Positions 26,940-36,132 of a stretch of 64,000 nucleotides of DNA are shown here, one piece after another (position 1 is the stretch's first letter; each line of letters opens with the position of its first letter). The translations under genes were made by a program, and so were the position numbers. The DNA is taken from positions 1 through 64,000 of the forward strand of contig NZ_QBKU01000011.1 of the NCBI RefSeq assembly GCF_003054325.1, read 5' to 3'. The notes beneath the pieces were generated by a model. It did not search any database. It had not been told where the DNA came from and saw nothing but the letters and a program-made list of their open reading frames with translations. The DNA is from Sulfitobacter mediterraneus (GTDB lineage Bacteria; Pseudomonadota; Alphaproteobacteria; Rhodobacterales; Rhodobacteraceae).

Positions 26940-27953
26940 CTAGCCGTCGCTGACCCCCGCTTGAGCAAACGTCGCCATACCTGCATGACATGCCATTGCA
27001 CCCTTCATCACCGCAATCGCCATTGCGCCGCCGGAGGCTTCACCAAGGCGCAATCCCAGTTGCAGTAAGGGTTCTTTGCCCAATGCACCTAGCAAGCGGG
27101 CATGGCCGCCCTCGGCGCTTTGGTGGCCTGCCACTGCGTGATCCAGCGCGCCTGTTTGCGTATGCTCAAGGCACAGTGCCGCCGCGCAGCAGATGAAGCC
27201 ATCGAGGATCACGGGCATGCGGAGGGCACGGGCCCGCGCCATCGCGCCTGCCATTCCGGCCAGTTCACGCCCGCCCAAGCGGCGCAATGTCTCAAGCCCG
27301 TCGCCCTGCCCGCCATGCAGCGCCACACCTTCGGCAACCACAGTGGTTTTCAGCGCCAGCCCTGCATCGTCCACACCGGTGCCGCGACCGGTCCAATCCC
27401 CTGCTTCACCCCCCAGCAAGGCACAGGACAGCGCCGCCGCCGATGTGGTGTTGGCAATGCCCATCTCGCCCACCACCAGCAGATCGGCGGTTTCATCGAC
27501 CTGATCCCAACCGGCCTTGAGCGCGGCAACCAGATCCTCCTCGGACAACGCGGGCGCTTGGGTGAAATCCTGTGTCGGATTGTCCAGATCCAAGGCCACC
27601 ACATCCAGCTTGGCCCCGTTTGCGCGGGCAATCTGGTTGATCGCGGCGCCGCCATGTTGAAAGTTCAGGACCATCTGTTCGGTGACTTCCGCCGGAAAGG
27701 CCGACACGCCCCGCGCGGCGACACCGTGATTGCCGGCAAAGACGATCACCTGCGGCGCGGAAATCTCGGCCCGATCACCGCCGCGCCAACCGCGATACCA
27801 GATCGCCAGATCCTCCAGCCGCCCCAAGGCACCGGGGGGCTTAGTCAACTGCATGTTGTGATCCTGTGCCGCCGCTGCGGCGGCCTCGTCAACAACATGT
27901 TGCGCGGCCAGAAGGGCGCGAAATTCGGACAGGGTGGCAAAAGTCTGGGACAT
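26940..27953 (-). CDS. cobT: Nicotinate-nucleotide:dimethylbenzimidazole phosphoribosyltransferase
   Basis: 337 residues. Makes alpha-ribazole phosphate, the lower ligand precursor of cobalamin. Conserved segments: KPPGALGRLEDLAIWY, VIVFAGNHGVAARGVSAFP, GEMGIANTTSAAAL and, near the C-terminus, HQSAEGGHARLLGALG with the catalytic glutamate. Start 27953 (MSQTFATL) is preferred over a 141-base longer frame that would overlap cobS. It is divergent from cobS with an 82-base spacer; no cobalamin riboswitch is seen there. Confidence 0.95.
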   Translation of the reverse strand: MSQTFATLSEFRALLAAQHVVDEAAAAAAQDHNMQLTKPPGALGRLEDLAIWYRGWRGGDRAEISAPQVIVFAGNHGVAARGVSAFPAEVTEQMVLNFQHGGAAINQIARANGAKLDVVALDLDNPTQDFTQAPALSEEDLVAALKAGWDQVDETADLLVVGEMGIANTTSAAALSCALLGGEAGDWTGRGTGVDDAGLALKTTVVAEGVALHGGQGDGLETLRRLGGRELAGMAGAMARARALRMPVILDGFICCAAALCLEHTQTGALDHAVAGHQSAEGGHARLLGALGKEPLLQLGLRLGEASGGAMAIAVMKGAMACHAGMATFAQAGVSDG

Positions 27954-28035
27954 GGGCACGCTCGGCTTGCAAATGGAACTGCGCCCATGTCTATCTGCGG
28001 CAGGGCCGGGCCGAAAGTGCGGGAGGGGCAAAATA

Positions 28036-28827
28036 ATGGATGATAGCGACATCAAAGGGTTTGGGGCGGCGTTTCGGAACTCCGATCTGACCATGGCGCT
28101 GGGTTTGTTGACCCGTTTGCCGCTGCCCTACCCGGCTTATGATCCTGCCTCGACGCGGCCAGCGGCGCATGCGGCTTGGGCCTATCCCTTGGCGGGATTG
28201 GTGATTGCGGTGATTGCGGCCCTCATTGGCGGGATTGCCCAAGGGTTGGGCCTGCCGCCGATGGCGCAGGCCGTGATTGTGTTGCTGGCGCTGATCGTCA
28301 CCACGGGGGCGATGCATGAAGATGGTTTGGCCGATTGCGCCGATGGGTTCTGGGGCGGCTGGACCCGCGAGCGGCGTCTGGAGATTATGAAAGACAGCCA
28401 GATCGGCAGCTACGGTGTGATTGCATTGGTGCTGTCGCTGTTGCTGCGATGGGCGGCGATCAGTCTGGTGATCGAACAGGGCGTTTTGTGGCCTGCGCTG
28501 ATTGGCGCTGCGGTCCTTTCGCGTGGGGCGATGGTGGCGGTGATGTACCAACTGCCGCTGGCCCGCAAAGGCGGGCTTTCGGGCCAAACCGGGCGGCCAA
28601 GCGGGACTGCCACGATGGCCGCCGGGGCGCTTGGACTTGTCGCGGCGCTGTGTCTGCCGGGGGTTTCGTTTCTGTGGGTTTTGGTGACAACTGTGCTGAT
28701 CCTGCTGGGCCTTGGCTGGCTGGCCAAATCCAAGATCGGCGGACAAACCGGCGATGTTCTGGGGGCGACCCAACAATTGACAGAGATCGGCGTCTGGCTG
28801 TGCCTGATCGCGGCCCACAGCCCCTGA
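28036..28827 (+). CDS. cobS: Adenosylcobinamide-GDP ribazoletransferase (cobalamin synthase)
   Basis: 263-residue inner-membrane enzyme that joins adenosylcobinamide-GDP and alpha-ribazole (phosphate). About six membrane helices; the metal-binding GAMHEDGLADCADGFWGG and SQIGSYGVIAL are family signatures. GGGAGGGG precedes ATG 28036. With divergent cobT it carries out the final nucleotide-loop assembly. A strong bidirectional terminator separates it from carD. Confidence 0.95.
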   Translation: MDDSDIKGFGAAFRNSDLTMALGLLTRLPLPYPAYDPASTRPAAHAAWAYPLAGLVIAVIAALIGGIAQGLGLPPMAQAVIVLLALIVTTGAMHEDGLADCADGFWGGWTRERRLEIMKDSQIGSYGVIALVLSLLLRWAAISLVIEQGVLWPALIGAAVLSRGAMVAVMYQLPLARKGGLSGQTGRPSGTATMAAGALGLVAALCLPGVSFLWVLVTTVLILLGLGWLAKSKIGGQTGDVLGATQQLTEIGVWLCLIAAHSP

Positions 28828-28831
28828 ACGC

Positions 28832-28861
28832 AAAACGCCGCACCCTGGGGCACGGCGTTTT
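28832..28861. terminator. Bidirectional terminator between cobS and carD
   Basis: AAAACGCCG (28832-28840) pairs perfectly with CGGCGTTTT (28853-28861). A/T runs on both arms allow termination from either strand; the genes converge here. Confidence 0.85.
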
Positions 28862-28879
28862 ACTCAATTTCTCAACAAC

Positions 28880-29392
28880 TTAGGCTGCGACGCGGCTTTC
28901 TAGAACATCACCCACCTGTTTCGCGGCGGCCAGTTCATCCCCGCCGCCAACGGCAGCCACTTCGCGGGTCAACCGCTCAAGCGCGGCTTCATACAGCTGA
29001 CGCTCGGAATAGCTTTGCTCGCGCTGATCATCGGTGCGGTGCAGATCGCGCACCACTTCGGCGATGGCAATCAGATCGCCAGAGTTGATCTTTTGCTCAT
29101 ATTCCTGCGCACGGCGCGACCACATGGCGCGTTTGACCTTGGCCTTGCCCTTGAGGGTCTTCATCGCATGGGTGATCACATCAGGCGAGCTGAGCGCGCG
29201 CATGCCGATCTCGGTTGCCTTGTGCGTTGGCACCCGCAAAGTCATCTTGTCTTTCTCAAACGCAATCACAAACAGCTCCAGCGTGATGCCGGCGACTTCC
29301 TGCTCTTCAATGGAGACAACCTGCCCGACGCCATGCGCGGGGTAGACGACAAATTCATTGGGGCGGAAATCAAGCTTTTTCGATTTGGTCAT
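28880..29392 (-). CDS. CarD-family transcription regulator
   Basis: 170 residues. The N-terminal CarD/TRCF RNA-polymerase-interacting domain is seen in FRPNEFVVYPAHGVGQVVSI, and a helical DNA-binding C-terminus follows (LKGKAKVKRAMWSRRAQEYE). In alphaproteobacteria CarD-type proteins bind RNA polymerase beta and stabilise open complexes at many promoters, including rRNA. It is a single gene on the minus strand, 310 bases downstream of fdxA. Confidence 0.92.
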   Translation of the reverse strand: MTKSKKLDFRPNEFVVYPAHGVGQVVSIEEQEVAGITLELFVIAFEKDKMTLRVPTHKATEIGMRALSSPDVITHAMKTLKGKAKVKRAMWSRRAQEYEQKINSGDLIAIAEVVRDLHRTDDQREQSYSERQLYEAALERLTREVAAVGGGDELAAAKQVGDVLESRVAA

Positions 29393-29702
29393 GTAGTGGC
29401 TCCTGTGGCGCGGGCGGACCCGCAGTTGAATTCATGGGGCTGAAAGACGTCAAAAACACAGTCGGGCGGCGGCCCCTTGGCCCGCGTCCGGTTGCGTTAT
29501 TCTTAGGATGTGGATGTCAACCTTGGCAGCTTGGTTGTGTCACACGTATGTCCGTAGAGTTCGACCGTCAGTATCAGCTTTGCCTAAGTGTACCACAAAA
29601 ACCGGCCTACCGAAAGCTGCCCCTGCGGAAAGCACGAGAAAACGGATATTTCTCAGTAATTTGCAGCATTTTCTTCAAGCATCACGCGAATCAAAAGCCG
29701 AA
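29393..29702. other. Intergenic region upstream of carD
   Basis: 310 bases that should hold the carD promoter and the end of the fdxA transcript. I see no RNA gene, riboswitch or convincing small ORF. Confidence 0.5.
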
Positions 29703-30041
29703 TCAGCCACCCTCGCCCGGTGCTTCGGAAAAGTACTTTTCCAGCTTGCCGGATTCGCCATCACGCTCTTCCGCTTCGGGCAGTTGGTCTTTCTTGGTGA
29801 TGATCACCGGCCACAATTCGGAATACTTGCGATTGAACTCGACCCATTTTTCCATGTCCGGCTCTGTGTCCGGGCGGATCGCATCGGCGGGGCATTCAGG
29901 TTCACAAACGCCGCAGTCGATGCATTCATCTGGGTGGATCACCAGCATGTTTTCCCCCTCGTAGAAACAATCCACGGGGCAAACTTCCACGCAATCGGTG
30001 TATTTGCAGGCGATGCAGGCGTCGTTGACGATATAGGTCAT
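29703..30041 (-). CDS. fdxA: 7Fe/8Fe ferredoxin FdxA
   Basis: 112 residues. Two cluster motifs: [17 protein letters not shown] (the irregular spacing of a 3Fe-4S/4Fe-4S site) and [12 protein letters not shown], then the conserved C-terminal extension with [13 protein letters not shown] cytoplasmic low-potential electron carrier. In many Rhodobacteraceae, as far as I recall, carD, fdxA, an S4 protein and this helicase are neighbours in this order, as here. Confidence 0.95.
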   Translation of the reverse strand: MTYIVNDACIACKYTDCVEVCPVDCFYEGENMLVIHPDECIDCGVCEPECPADAIRPDTEPDMEKWVEFNRKYSELWPVIITKKDQLPEAEERDGESGKLEKYFSEAPGEGG

Positions 30042-30093
30042 GTGATGATCTTCATCCGATTTGTTTGTGGACTAGCTAGTCCAGAGCGCCCGA

Positions 30094-30483
30094 TCATTCA
30101 AGATGGCGCGATTTAGAAAGATCAAGCTGCCGCCGGTCACGTTTGGTCGGACGGCCTTTTCCTTCAAAGGCGGGATTCTCGGGTGGTTTGTCCTTTGATC
30201 GCGGCTCTGGCGGGGACAAATCGGTGTAAAGTGCCTGCGCTTCGGGCGCTGGTCCTCGCCGAGTGCCAAGCGCGTCGATCTGGATCACGCGGATATGATC
30301 GCCCTGCGCAAAGGTCAGCACGTCACCGGGGCTGATCGTGCTGGCGCGTTTCTGGGTGATATCGCCGTTGATGCGCACAGTGCCCGCCTGTACGCGGGCC
30401 GCGGCAAGCGATCTGGTTTTGAAAAACCGCGCATGCCACAGCCATTTGTCCACGCGCAGTTTTGCATTAGTTTTTATTGTCAT
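30094..30483 (-). CDS. S4-domain RNA-binding protein (Hsp15-like)
   Basis: 129 residues. The N-terminal S4 domain (LRVDKWLWHARFFKTRSLAA, then GTVRINGDITQKRAS) resembles Hsp15, which binds stalled 50S subunits carrying nascent chains. The C-terminus is basic and disordered. Its ATG overlaps the stop of the PIN-domain gene by an ATGA, so translation is coupled to the inserted pair. Confidence 0.88.
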   Translation of the reverse strand: MTIKTNAKLRVDKWLWHARFFKTRSLAAARVQAGTVRINGDITQKRASTISPGDVLTFAQGDHIRVIQIDALGTRRGPAPEAQALYTDLSPPEPRSKDKPPENPAFEGKGRPTKRDRRQLDLSKSRHLE

Positions 30484-30932
30484 TTCAGAACGGCATAGTG
30501 CCAGAAGTTTTCAATTTTCACGCCCCGTCCAGACATGGCTCCATAAAGCGGCCCATCCGCGGTCAATACAATGTCGCCGTTTCGAGAAATTGCAGCAAGC
30601 CCTGCATCGGCCAAACCCAAAGATGAATAAAAGGGCTTTGACAAGGTGTCGGAACTTGGAACGTAAATTTCTTCCAAATATTCAATGTATCGGCCGAGCC
30701 TATTAGCCGCCCCCTTACATAGCTGTTGCCGTCCAGCGCCAATCAGGTTCGACGCTTCTGTAAGCACATTTAGCGTCGAAACATGATGTTCAAATCGCCC
30801 CACAATTTCGTTGAGGACTTCAAGGTGGTCAAGATCGAAAGCTTCTAGTCGACGCGCTCCAACTTTTGATGGATCGAGGTTTCCGACGATCCAGAACACC
30901 AAAACATTGGTATCAAGCAGTATCCGCCTCAC
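30480..30932 (-). CDS. PIN-domain protein (putative toxin ribonuclease)
   Basis: 150 residues. PIN acidic residues are visible: Asp7 in LLDTNVLVFW, Glu59 in LNVLTEASN, Asp109 in GLADAGL and Asp126 in VLTADG, which would hold the metal ions of an RNase. Such proteins are often VapC-like toxins, although this one is longer and more divergent than typical VapC. It overlaps the 95-residue gene upstream and the S4 gene downstream by ATGA in both cases. The upstream protein is in antitoxin position. AT-richer than its neighbours, which suggests acquisition. Confidence 0.75.
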   Translation of the reverse strand: MRRILLDTNVLVFWIVGNLDPSKVGARRLEAFDLDHLEVLNEIVGRFEHHVSTLNVLTEASNLIGAGRQQLCKGAANRLGRYIEYLEEIYVPSSDTLSKPFYSSLGLADAGLAAISRNGDIVLTADGPLYGAMSGRGVKIENFWHYAVLK

Positions 30933-31216
30933 TCGTGATCAAGTTCCAAGAATTCGCCGTTGTCTGCCCTGAGTTTAACTATGCGAAATTCCCGAACTGG
31001 TTCCCAGTTTTTCTCCAGAAGATTGAGTTGCCCAATTTTTTCGCGCCCGATATCAAACCCAATCGTGACATCCCAAGAATTGAGTAACTCATCATAGCGG
31101 ATCCCCTCAAGGAGCAGATTTCGAAGCTTCTGACTGCCGTACAATTCGTTGAAATGCTCAAAGGCCGCTTCAACGGCTTGCTTTGCACTCAATCGTTTTT
31201 CGGCCAGCTGACCCAT
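30929..31216 (-). CDS. Small hypothetical partner of the PIN-domain protein
   Basis: 95 residues, no family recognised. The N-terminal part is helical (EKRLSAKQAVEAAFEHFNEL); the rest is likely beta-rich (WDVTIGFDIGREKIGQLN, FRIVKLRADNGEFLEL) and acidic at the end. It overlaps the PIN-domain gene by 4 bases. Position suggests an antitoxin, but no ribbon-helix-helix or AbrB motif is visible, so it could instead be a substrate-specificity partner. Confidence 0.65.
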   Translation of the reverse strand: MGQLAEKRLSAKQAVEAAFEHFNELYGSQKLRNLLLEGIRYDELLNSWDVTIGFDIGREKIGQLNLLEKNWEPVREFRIVKLRADNGEFLELDHE

Positions 31217-31257
31217 CTTCTGATTCTCTCCGTTGCACAGTGAAGTTAGCAGGTTTC

Positions 31258-34191
31258 TTAGGTCTTGTCCTTGAGCCCCATGAGGGCTGCGGCAAAGGGG
31301 TTGTCCGGGTCGATGGGCTTTTCCTTGCGTGGCGGACGCGCCGAGAAACTCTTGGCTTTGTCGCCACCCTTGTCGCCGCGCGGGCCACCTTTGCCGCGAC
31401 CTTTGCCTTGGCCTTGCGGGCGGCCTTTGCCGCCTTTGCCCTGCGGGCGCTCACCACCACCGCGGCGGGCGTTTTGCTGCCCGCGTGGAGCGCGGCCCCA
31501 AGTGAAGGTGTAGAAGGTTTCCATCTCGGTTTCTGCGATGGCGGCATCTGCGGCTGTGCCTTGCGGCACCTCCCCTTCGGATTGGGCCGGTATGCCATCG
31601 GCAACCGCAGGCGTTTCCGCCGCTTCGGCTGCAACAGGTGCAACACCAGCATCAGGGATATCAGCAACCTCTGCCGGTGTGTCTGCCGGCGTTGGCGTCT
31701 CTGCAACCTCGGTTACGCCGCCTTCGGGGGCATCTGCGGCCACGTCCATAACCGGCGTGTCGGCGGTATCTGCCGCCCCTGCCCCGTCTTTGGGCACCAC
31801 CGCATCCACAGCCTTGACCTTCACCCGCTCGGCCTTTTCAGCCTTGTAACCAAGACCCTGCATCAGCTCCGAGAACTGTTCCAGCGTCATGCCCGTGATC
31901 GACAGCATATCGGCCTTGGCCTCAAACCCGCCGCGCGAATCCTCAGCGCGCAGCATATCGGCCAGCCGTTCCAGCATATCAATACGGATCGCACGGCTGC
32001 CTGCATTGCGGTAGCCGGACATCGTGTCGCCCCCGTCGGGCGCGTCTTTTTCAACCGGAATGGTGACCAAACCGGGGGGCGGGCTTTCTGGGAATTCGGC
32101 CAAACCTTTGGTCAGCGACCACAACACAAGACGCAGGCGCGTCGGCGCAGGCTTGAGCAAAAGCGGCATGAAGATCGTGAACTGACCAAACCGGATGCCG
32201 TGCTTGCGCAATGCGCCGCGGGCGTCCTGATCAAGGGATTTGACGTCTTCGGCCACCTGCGCACGGGGCAGCAGGCCAAAGTTTTCGACCATCTGGAAGG
32301 CAAAGCCACGTGCGAGCCCGGTCAACGCCTCGTCTTTGGACAGGTTCAGCAGTGGCTCAAACAAGGCTGCTACCTTGCGATCAATGAAGTGCTGCAAACG
32401 GCGCTGCACCTTTTGCGCAACCTCTGGTCCGGCCACGTCATCGACAAATACCTCGACCTGCGGCTTGAGCGCATCAGAGCCCGCCACCAGCTTTCCGACA
32501 GCAGCGTTGCCCCACATCAGGCCGCCCTGTTCGGTGAAATCAATCTCGGTGTCCGGCGCGTTGTAGAACCGATCTGCCCGCAAATGGAACTGGGGCGCTA
32601 GCGCCTGCAAGGCTGCGGCCTTGATGGTTTTCTCTTCCGCCCCGCCAGCGCCCTTGTCTGCGCGGAAACGGAATCCGTCCAGCTTGCCTACGTATTCACC
32701 TTCAACGGTGACTTCACCGGTCTCGTTTACATCGGCCACCATGGCTTCCTTCTGTCCTAGCCGGCGCAAAAGCACGGATGTGCGCCGGTCTACAAATCTT
32801 TGGGTCAGACGTTCGTGCAGCGCATCTGACAAGCGGTCTTCTACGACACGAGTGGCCCCGCGCCAATGGCTTTCGTCTTTGGTCCAGCCCTTACGTTGGG
32901 CGACATAGGTCCATGTGCGGATAAATGCCAATCGCTTGGACAGGGCATCAATGTCGCCATCGGTGCGATCAATCCGCTTGATTTGCCGCGCCAGCCAGTC
33001 ATCGGGGATTGTACCACGTTGGTGCAGATCGTTGAAAATGATCTCAAGCAGGTTGGCGTGTTCGGCATGGCTGATGCCCCGAAAATCAGGGATACGGCAG
33101 ACATCCCACAGCAACTTGACAGAAGGCCCATCGGTGCAACGGGCAAAGACCTCATCGACCTGCCCCAGCATCTTGAGCGCCCGCAGATCGTCCGCCTCGC
33201 GCGCCTTGACCAGCCGTTCGTTGTCTGGCGGCAACTCCAGAGTTTGGATCAACCGGTCGATGGAGCCGAATTGCAACGCCGGATTGCGCCAGTTGATCTT
33301 GTTTTGCGGCGTAAAGGAATGATCCATGATCGCCCGCGCCACGCCGTCATCCAAGGGGCGGGCATCGCCCGTGACGCCAAATGTCCCGCTTTTAAAGCCG
33401 CGCCCGGCCCGGCCTGCAATCTGTGCCAACTCATTTGGGGCCAAGGGGCGCATGCGCCGCCCGTCAAATTTCGCCAGCGCGGAGAAGGCCACGTGATCCA
33501 CATCAAGGTTCAGCCCCATGCCAATTGCATCTGTCGCGACGAGGTAATCGACCTCGCCGTTTTGGTACATATCGACCTGCGCGTTGCGGGTGCGCGGGCT
33601 GAGCGCGCCCATCACCACTGCGGCGCCGCCCTTTTGGCGGCGGATCAGTTCGGCAATGGCATAGACGTTTTCAACAGAGAACCCGACAATGGCAGATCGC
33701 GGGCGCATGCGGCTGATCCTTTTCTGCCCGGCATAGACCAGCTCTGACATGCGCTCGCGGCGGATAAATTCTGATTCTGGCACAAGTGACGCAATCGTGC
33801 CGCGCATCGTGTCGGCCCCCAGAAAAAGCGTCTCATGCAGGCCGCGCGACCGCAGCAACCGGTCGGTGAACACATGCCCGCGCTCAGGATCGGCGCAAAG
33901 CTGGATCTCATCGATAGCGACAAAATCCGCGCCCATCCCTTCGGGCATCGCCTCGACTGTGCAGACCCAATATTGGGTGCGCGGCGGCACGATGCGTTCC
34001 TCGCCCGTGACCAGCGCCACAACCGACGGTCCGCGCAGGGCAACAATCCGGTCATAGACCTCACGTGCCAACAGGCGCAGCGGCAGGCCGATGATTCCGG
34101 TCCGGTGGCCCAGCATCCGCTCAATGGCATAGGTCGTCTTGCCAGTGTTGGTCGGGCCCAATACGGCCACGACACGTCCATTCCTTGCCAC
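31258..34191 (-). CDS. SUV3-like DEAD/DEAH-box RNA helicase
   Basis: 977 residues. Walker A GPTNTGKT at 12-19, DEIQ box near 95-98, and motif VI QIAGRAGRGF around 258-267 define the mitochondrial SUV3-like helicase family, which unwinds RNA for degradation. A helical middle domain follows. From about residue 760 the chain becomes low-complexity: first Ala/Asp/Thr/Pro-rich, then Gly/Lys/Arg/Gln-rich (RRGGGERPQGKGGKGRPQG), typical of RNA-binding tails. It ends 41 bases before the 95-residue small gene. Confidence 0.92.
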   Translation of the reverse strand: MARNGRVVAVLGPTNTGKTTYAIERMLGHRTGIIGLPLRLLAREVYDRIVALRGPSVVALVTGEERIVPPRTQYWVCTVEAMPEGMGADFVAIDEIQLCADPERGHVFTDRLLRSRGLHETLFLGADTMRGTIASLVPESEFIRRERMSELVYAGQKRISRMRPRSAIVGFSVENVYAIAELIRRQKGGAAVVMGALSPRTRNAQVDMYQNGEVDYLVATDAIGMGLNLDVDHVAFSALAKFDGRRMRPLAPNELAQIAGRAGRGFKSGTFGVTGDARPLDDGVARAIMDHSFTPQNKINWRNPALQFGSIDRLIQTLELPPDNERLVKAREADDLRALKMLGQVDEVFARCTDGPSVKLLWDVCRIPDFRGISHAEHANLLEIIFNDLHQRGTIPDDWLARQIKRIDRTDGDIDALSKRLAFIRTWTYVAQRKGWTKDESHWRGATRVVEDRLSDALHERLTQRFVDRRTSVLLRRLGQKEAMVADVNETGEVTVEGEYVGKLDGFRFRADKGAGGAEEKTIKAAALQALAPQFHLRADRFYNAPDTEIDFTEQGGLMWGNAAVGKLVAGSDALKPQVEVFVDDVAGPEVAQKVQRRLQHFIDRKVAALFEPLLNLSKDEALTGLARGFAFQMVENFGLLPRAQVAEDVKSLDQDARGALRKHGIRFGQFTIFMPLLLKPAPTRLRLVLWSLTKGLAEFPESPPPGLVTIPVEKDAPDGGDTMSGYRNAGSRAIRIDMLERLADMLRAEDSRGGFEAKADMLSITGMTLEQFSELMQGLGYKAEKAERVKVKAVDAVVPKDGAGAADTADTPVMDVAADAPEGGVTEVAETPTPADTPAEVADIPDAGVAPVAAEAAETPAVADGIPAQSEGEVPQGTAADAAIAETEMETFYTFTWGRAPRGQQNARRGGGERPQGKGGKGRPQGQGKGRGKGGPRGDKGGDKAKSFSARPPRKEKPIDPDNPFAAALMGLKDKT

Positions 34192-34203
34192 GTTGTTCCC
34201 CGT

Positions 34204-34761
34204 TCAGAGTTCGCGCCCGATACCGTCCCGTTTCAGGCGGGACAGTGCGGTTTGTGCATTTTCATGATTGGGGTGAATTGCCAAGACACGGCGGTACAAT
34301 TCCGCCGCGCGGCGCAGATCGCCAAATTCCTGCACCATCACGGCAAAGCCAAAGATCGCCTCGTAATGTTGCGGGTTCAGGGCCAGTGTGCGTTCCAGAT
34401 CCGCCAGTGCCGGACCATAAAGATCGCTGCGGAAATAGGCGCGTGCGCGGGTGTGGAACCCTTCGGCAAAATCCGGCGCGTGATCGGTCAATGCGGTGAG
34501 ATGTTCAATGGCCAGCCGGTTGTCGCCCGCCTCCATCGCCTCGCGTCCACGTTTTAGTAGCAGATCCATCGACGCAGAGCCGGAGCGCGACCAGATGCGC
34601 GACATCTCGCCCTCGATCCGCTTGGCCTCTGCCGGTTCGGCATCGCGCAGTTTGTCGAACAGTTCTGGCGGCGGCACATCCGCCAAAGCCATGCCGGACA
34701 GCAACAGCAGCGGCCCAATTGCCGCAACGGTATGTTTGAGGTTGACGGGTCTGTTGCGCAT
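34204..34761 (-). CDS. TPR-repeat periplasmic protein
   Basis: 185 residues from ATG 34761, giving a signal peptide (LKHTVAAIGPLLLLSGMALA). Three or so tetratricopeptide repeats follow, e.g. LIKRGREAMEAGDNRLA-type helix pairs, FHTRARAYFRSDLYGPALAD and HYEAIFGFAVMVQEFGDLRR. TPR proteins scaffold complexes; partner unknown. Adjacent to, and 12 bases upstream of, the helicase gene. Confidence 0.85.
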   Translation of the reverse strand: MRNRPVNLKHTVAAIGPLLLLSGMALADVPPPELFDKLRDAEPAEAKRIEGEMSRIWSRSGSASMDLLLKRGREAMEAGDNRLAIEHLTALTDHAPDFAEGFHTRARAYFRSDLYGPALADLERTLALNPQHYEAIFGFAVMVQEFGDLRRAAELYRRVLAIHPNHENAQTALSRLKRDGIGREL

Positions 34762-34836
34762 AACAAGAGTGAATGTAACAGGCTGCCGCCGCAATTCCAG
34801 ACGTGACGGCGGCCAATTAGGCAAAAAGGGCCCAAA

Positions 34837-35127
34837 ATGAGCGATATTGTGAACGAAGCGGTAACAGCACTGAACGCAAAGATGGCAGATGCCGGTTTTG
34901 ACGGCACGGCAAAGTTCGACATCGAAGGCGAAGGCGCTGTGATGATCGACGGCTCCGGCGCGCGCGCGGCTGACGAAGATGCGGATGTGACGTTGAGCGC
35001 GGATGCAGAGACCTTTCGCGGCATTCTTGAGGGTGACACCAACCCGACTTCCGCTTTCATGACCGGTAAGCTGAAGGTTGACGGCGATATGGGCATGGCG
35101 ATGAAGCTGGCCTCTGTTCTGTCCTGA
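34837..35127 (+). CDS. SCP2 sterol-binding-domain protein
   Basis: 96 residues with the SCP2 pattern (KFDIEGEGAVMIDGSG, DADVTLSADAETFRGILEG, TGKLKVDGDMGMAMKL). Such small proteins bind hydrophobic ligands, probably lipids or acyl-CoA. It overlaps the lysophospholipase-like gene by one base (TGATG), so the two are coupled, consistent with lipid handling. Confidence 0.9.
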   Translation: MSDIVNEAVTALNAKMADAGFDGTAKFDIEGEGAVMIDGSGARAADEDADVTLSADAETFRGILEGDTNPTSAFMTGKLKVDGDMGMAMKLASVLS

Positions 35128-36074
35128 TGGAACTTTCCCCTGCCCCCTTTTTTACCGATGTGTACCCCGGACCAGAGGGGGGGCAGGCCCATTGGGCGCA
35201 AACGTCTGATGGAAAACGTATTCGTGTGGGCCACTGGCCTTTGTCCGGGGCCAAGGGCACGGTGTTGCTGTTTCCGGGACGTACCGAATATATCGAAAAA
35301 TATGGGGTGATTGCACAGGATCTCGCGGATCGCGGTCTGGCCACCATTGCCATCGACTGGCGCGGCCAAGGATTGGCGGAACGTCTGTGTGATGATCCGC
35401 GCATTGGCCATGTGGACGCCTTTTCCGATTATCAAAAAGATGTCTCGGCCATGTTGAGGGCGGCCCGTGAGCTGGCTTTGCCCCGGCCCTATTTTCTATT
35501 GGCACATTCCATGGGCGGCTGCATTGGCTTGCGGGCCGTGATGGAAGGGCTGCCGGTCAAGGCGGCGGCGTTCACCGGCCCGATGTGGGGCGTCTTCATC
35601 GCGCCGCATCTGCGGGCCGTGGCTGGCATGATGGCGCGGGTGATGCCCGCCATCGGCAAAGGGCTAAGCCTTCCGCCCGGCACCAAGATTGATCCTTACG
35701 TGACGGTGCAACCCTTTGAAGACAACATGCTGACCACGGACAGCGAAATGTACGACATGATGCGCGATCAACTGGCCGCGCACCCCGAATTGGCCCTTGG
35801 TGCGCCCAGCTTTATCTGGCTGCGTGAGGCGCTGACGGAAACCCAGCATCTGGCGGGGCGATCTGCGCCCAATCTGCCCGCCGTCAGCTGGCTTGGCAGC
35901 AATGAACGTATCGTGGAAACCGCCCGCATTCATCAACGGATGGAAACTTGGAAGGGTGGCCGACTGGATATTGTCGAGGGCGGTGAACATGAGGTTCTGA
36001 TGGAAAGCCGCGCCATGCGGACCCCCATTATGGACGATATGGCCAAGCTGTTTCTGGACACCGTCACCAGCTGA
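35127..36074 (+). CDS. Alpha/beta hydrolase, lysophospholipase (PldB) type
   Basis: 315 residues. The motif LAHSMGGCIG contains the nucleophile serine; AIDWRGQGLAER and the C-terminal EGGEHEVLMES (catalytic His) fit the Hydrolase_4/PldB family. These cleave monoacyl glycerolipids. No signal peptide. Coupled to the SCP2 gene upstream. Confidence 0.88.
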   Translation: MELSPAPFFTDVYPGPEGGQAHWAQTSDGKRIRVGHWPLSGAKGTVLLFPGRTEYIEKYGVIAQDLADRGLATIAIDWRGQGLAERLCDDPRIGHVDAFSDYQKDVSAMLRAARELALPRPYFLLAHSMGGCIGLRAVMEGLPVKAAAFTGPMWGVFIAPHLRAVAGMMARVMPAIGKGLSLPPGTKIDPYVTVQPFEDNMLTTDSEMYDMMRDQLAAHPELALGAPSFIWLREALTETQHLAGRSAPNLPAVSWLGSNERIVETARIHQRMETWKGGRLDIVEGGEHEVLMESRAMRTPIMDDMAKLFLDTVTS

Positions 36075-36132
36075 TCGTGCAAAAATCGCTTGGGGGTCTG
36101 TTCCTTTTGGCGGGTCCGCCTAGATTGGATGC

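Noticed and set aside
31183-32601. Long plus-strand frame over the helicase 3' part
   Set aside because: Shadow of the Gly/Ala-rich helicase tail; low complexity, no motif.
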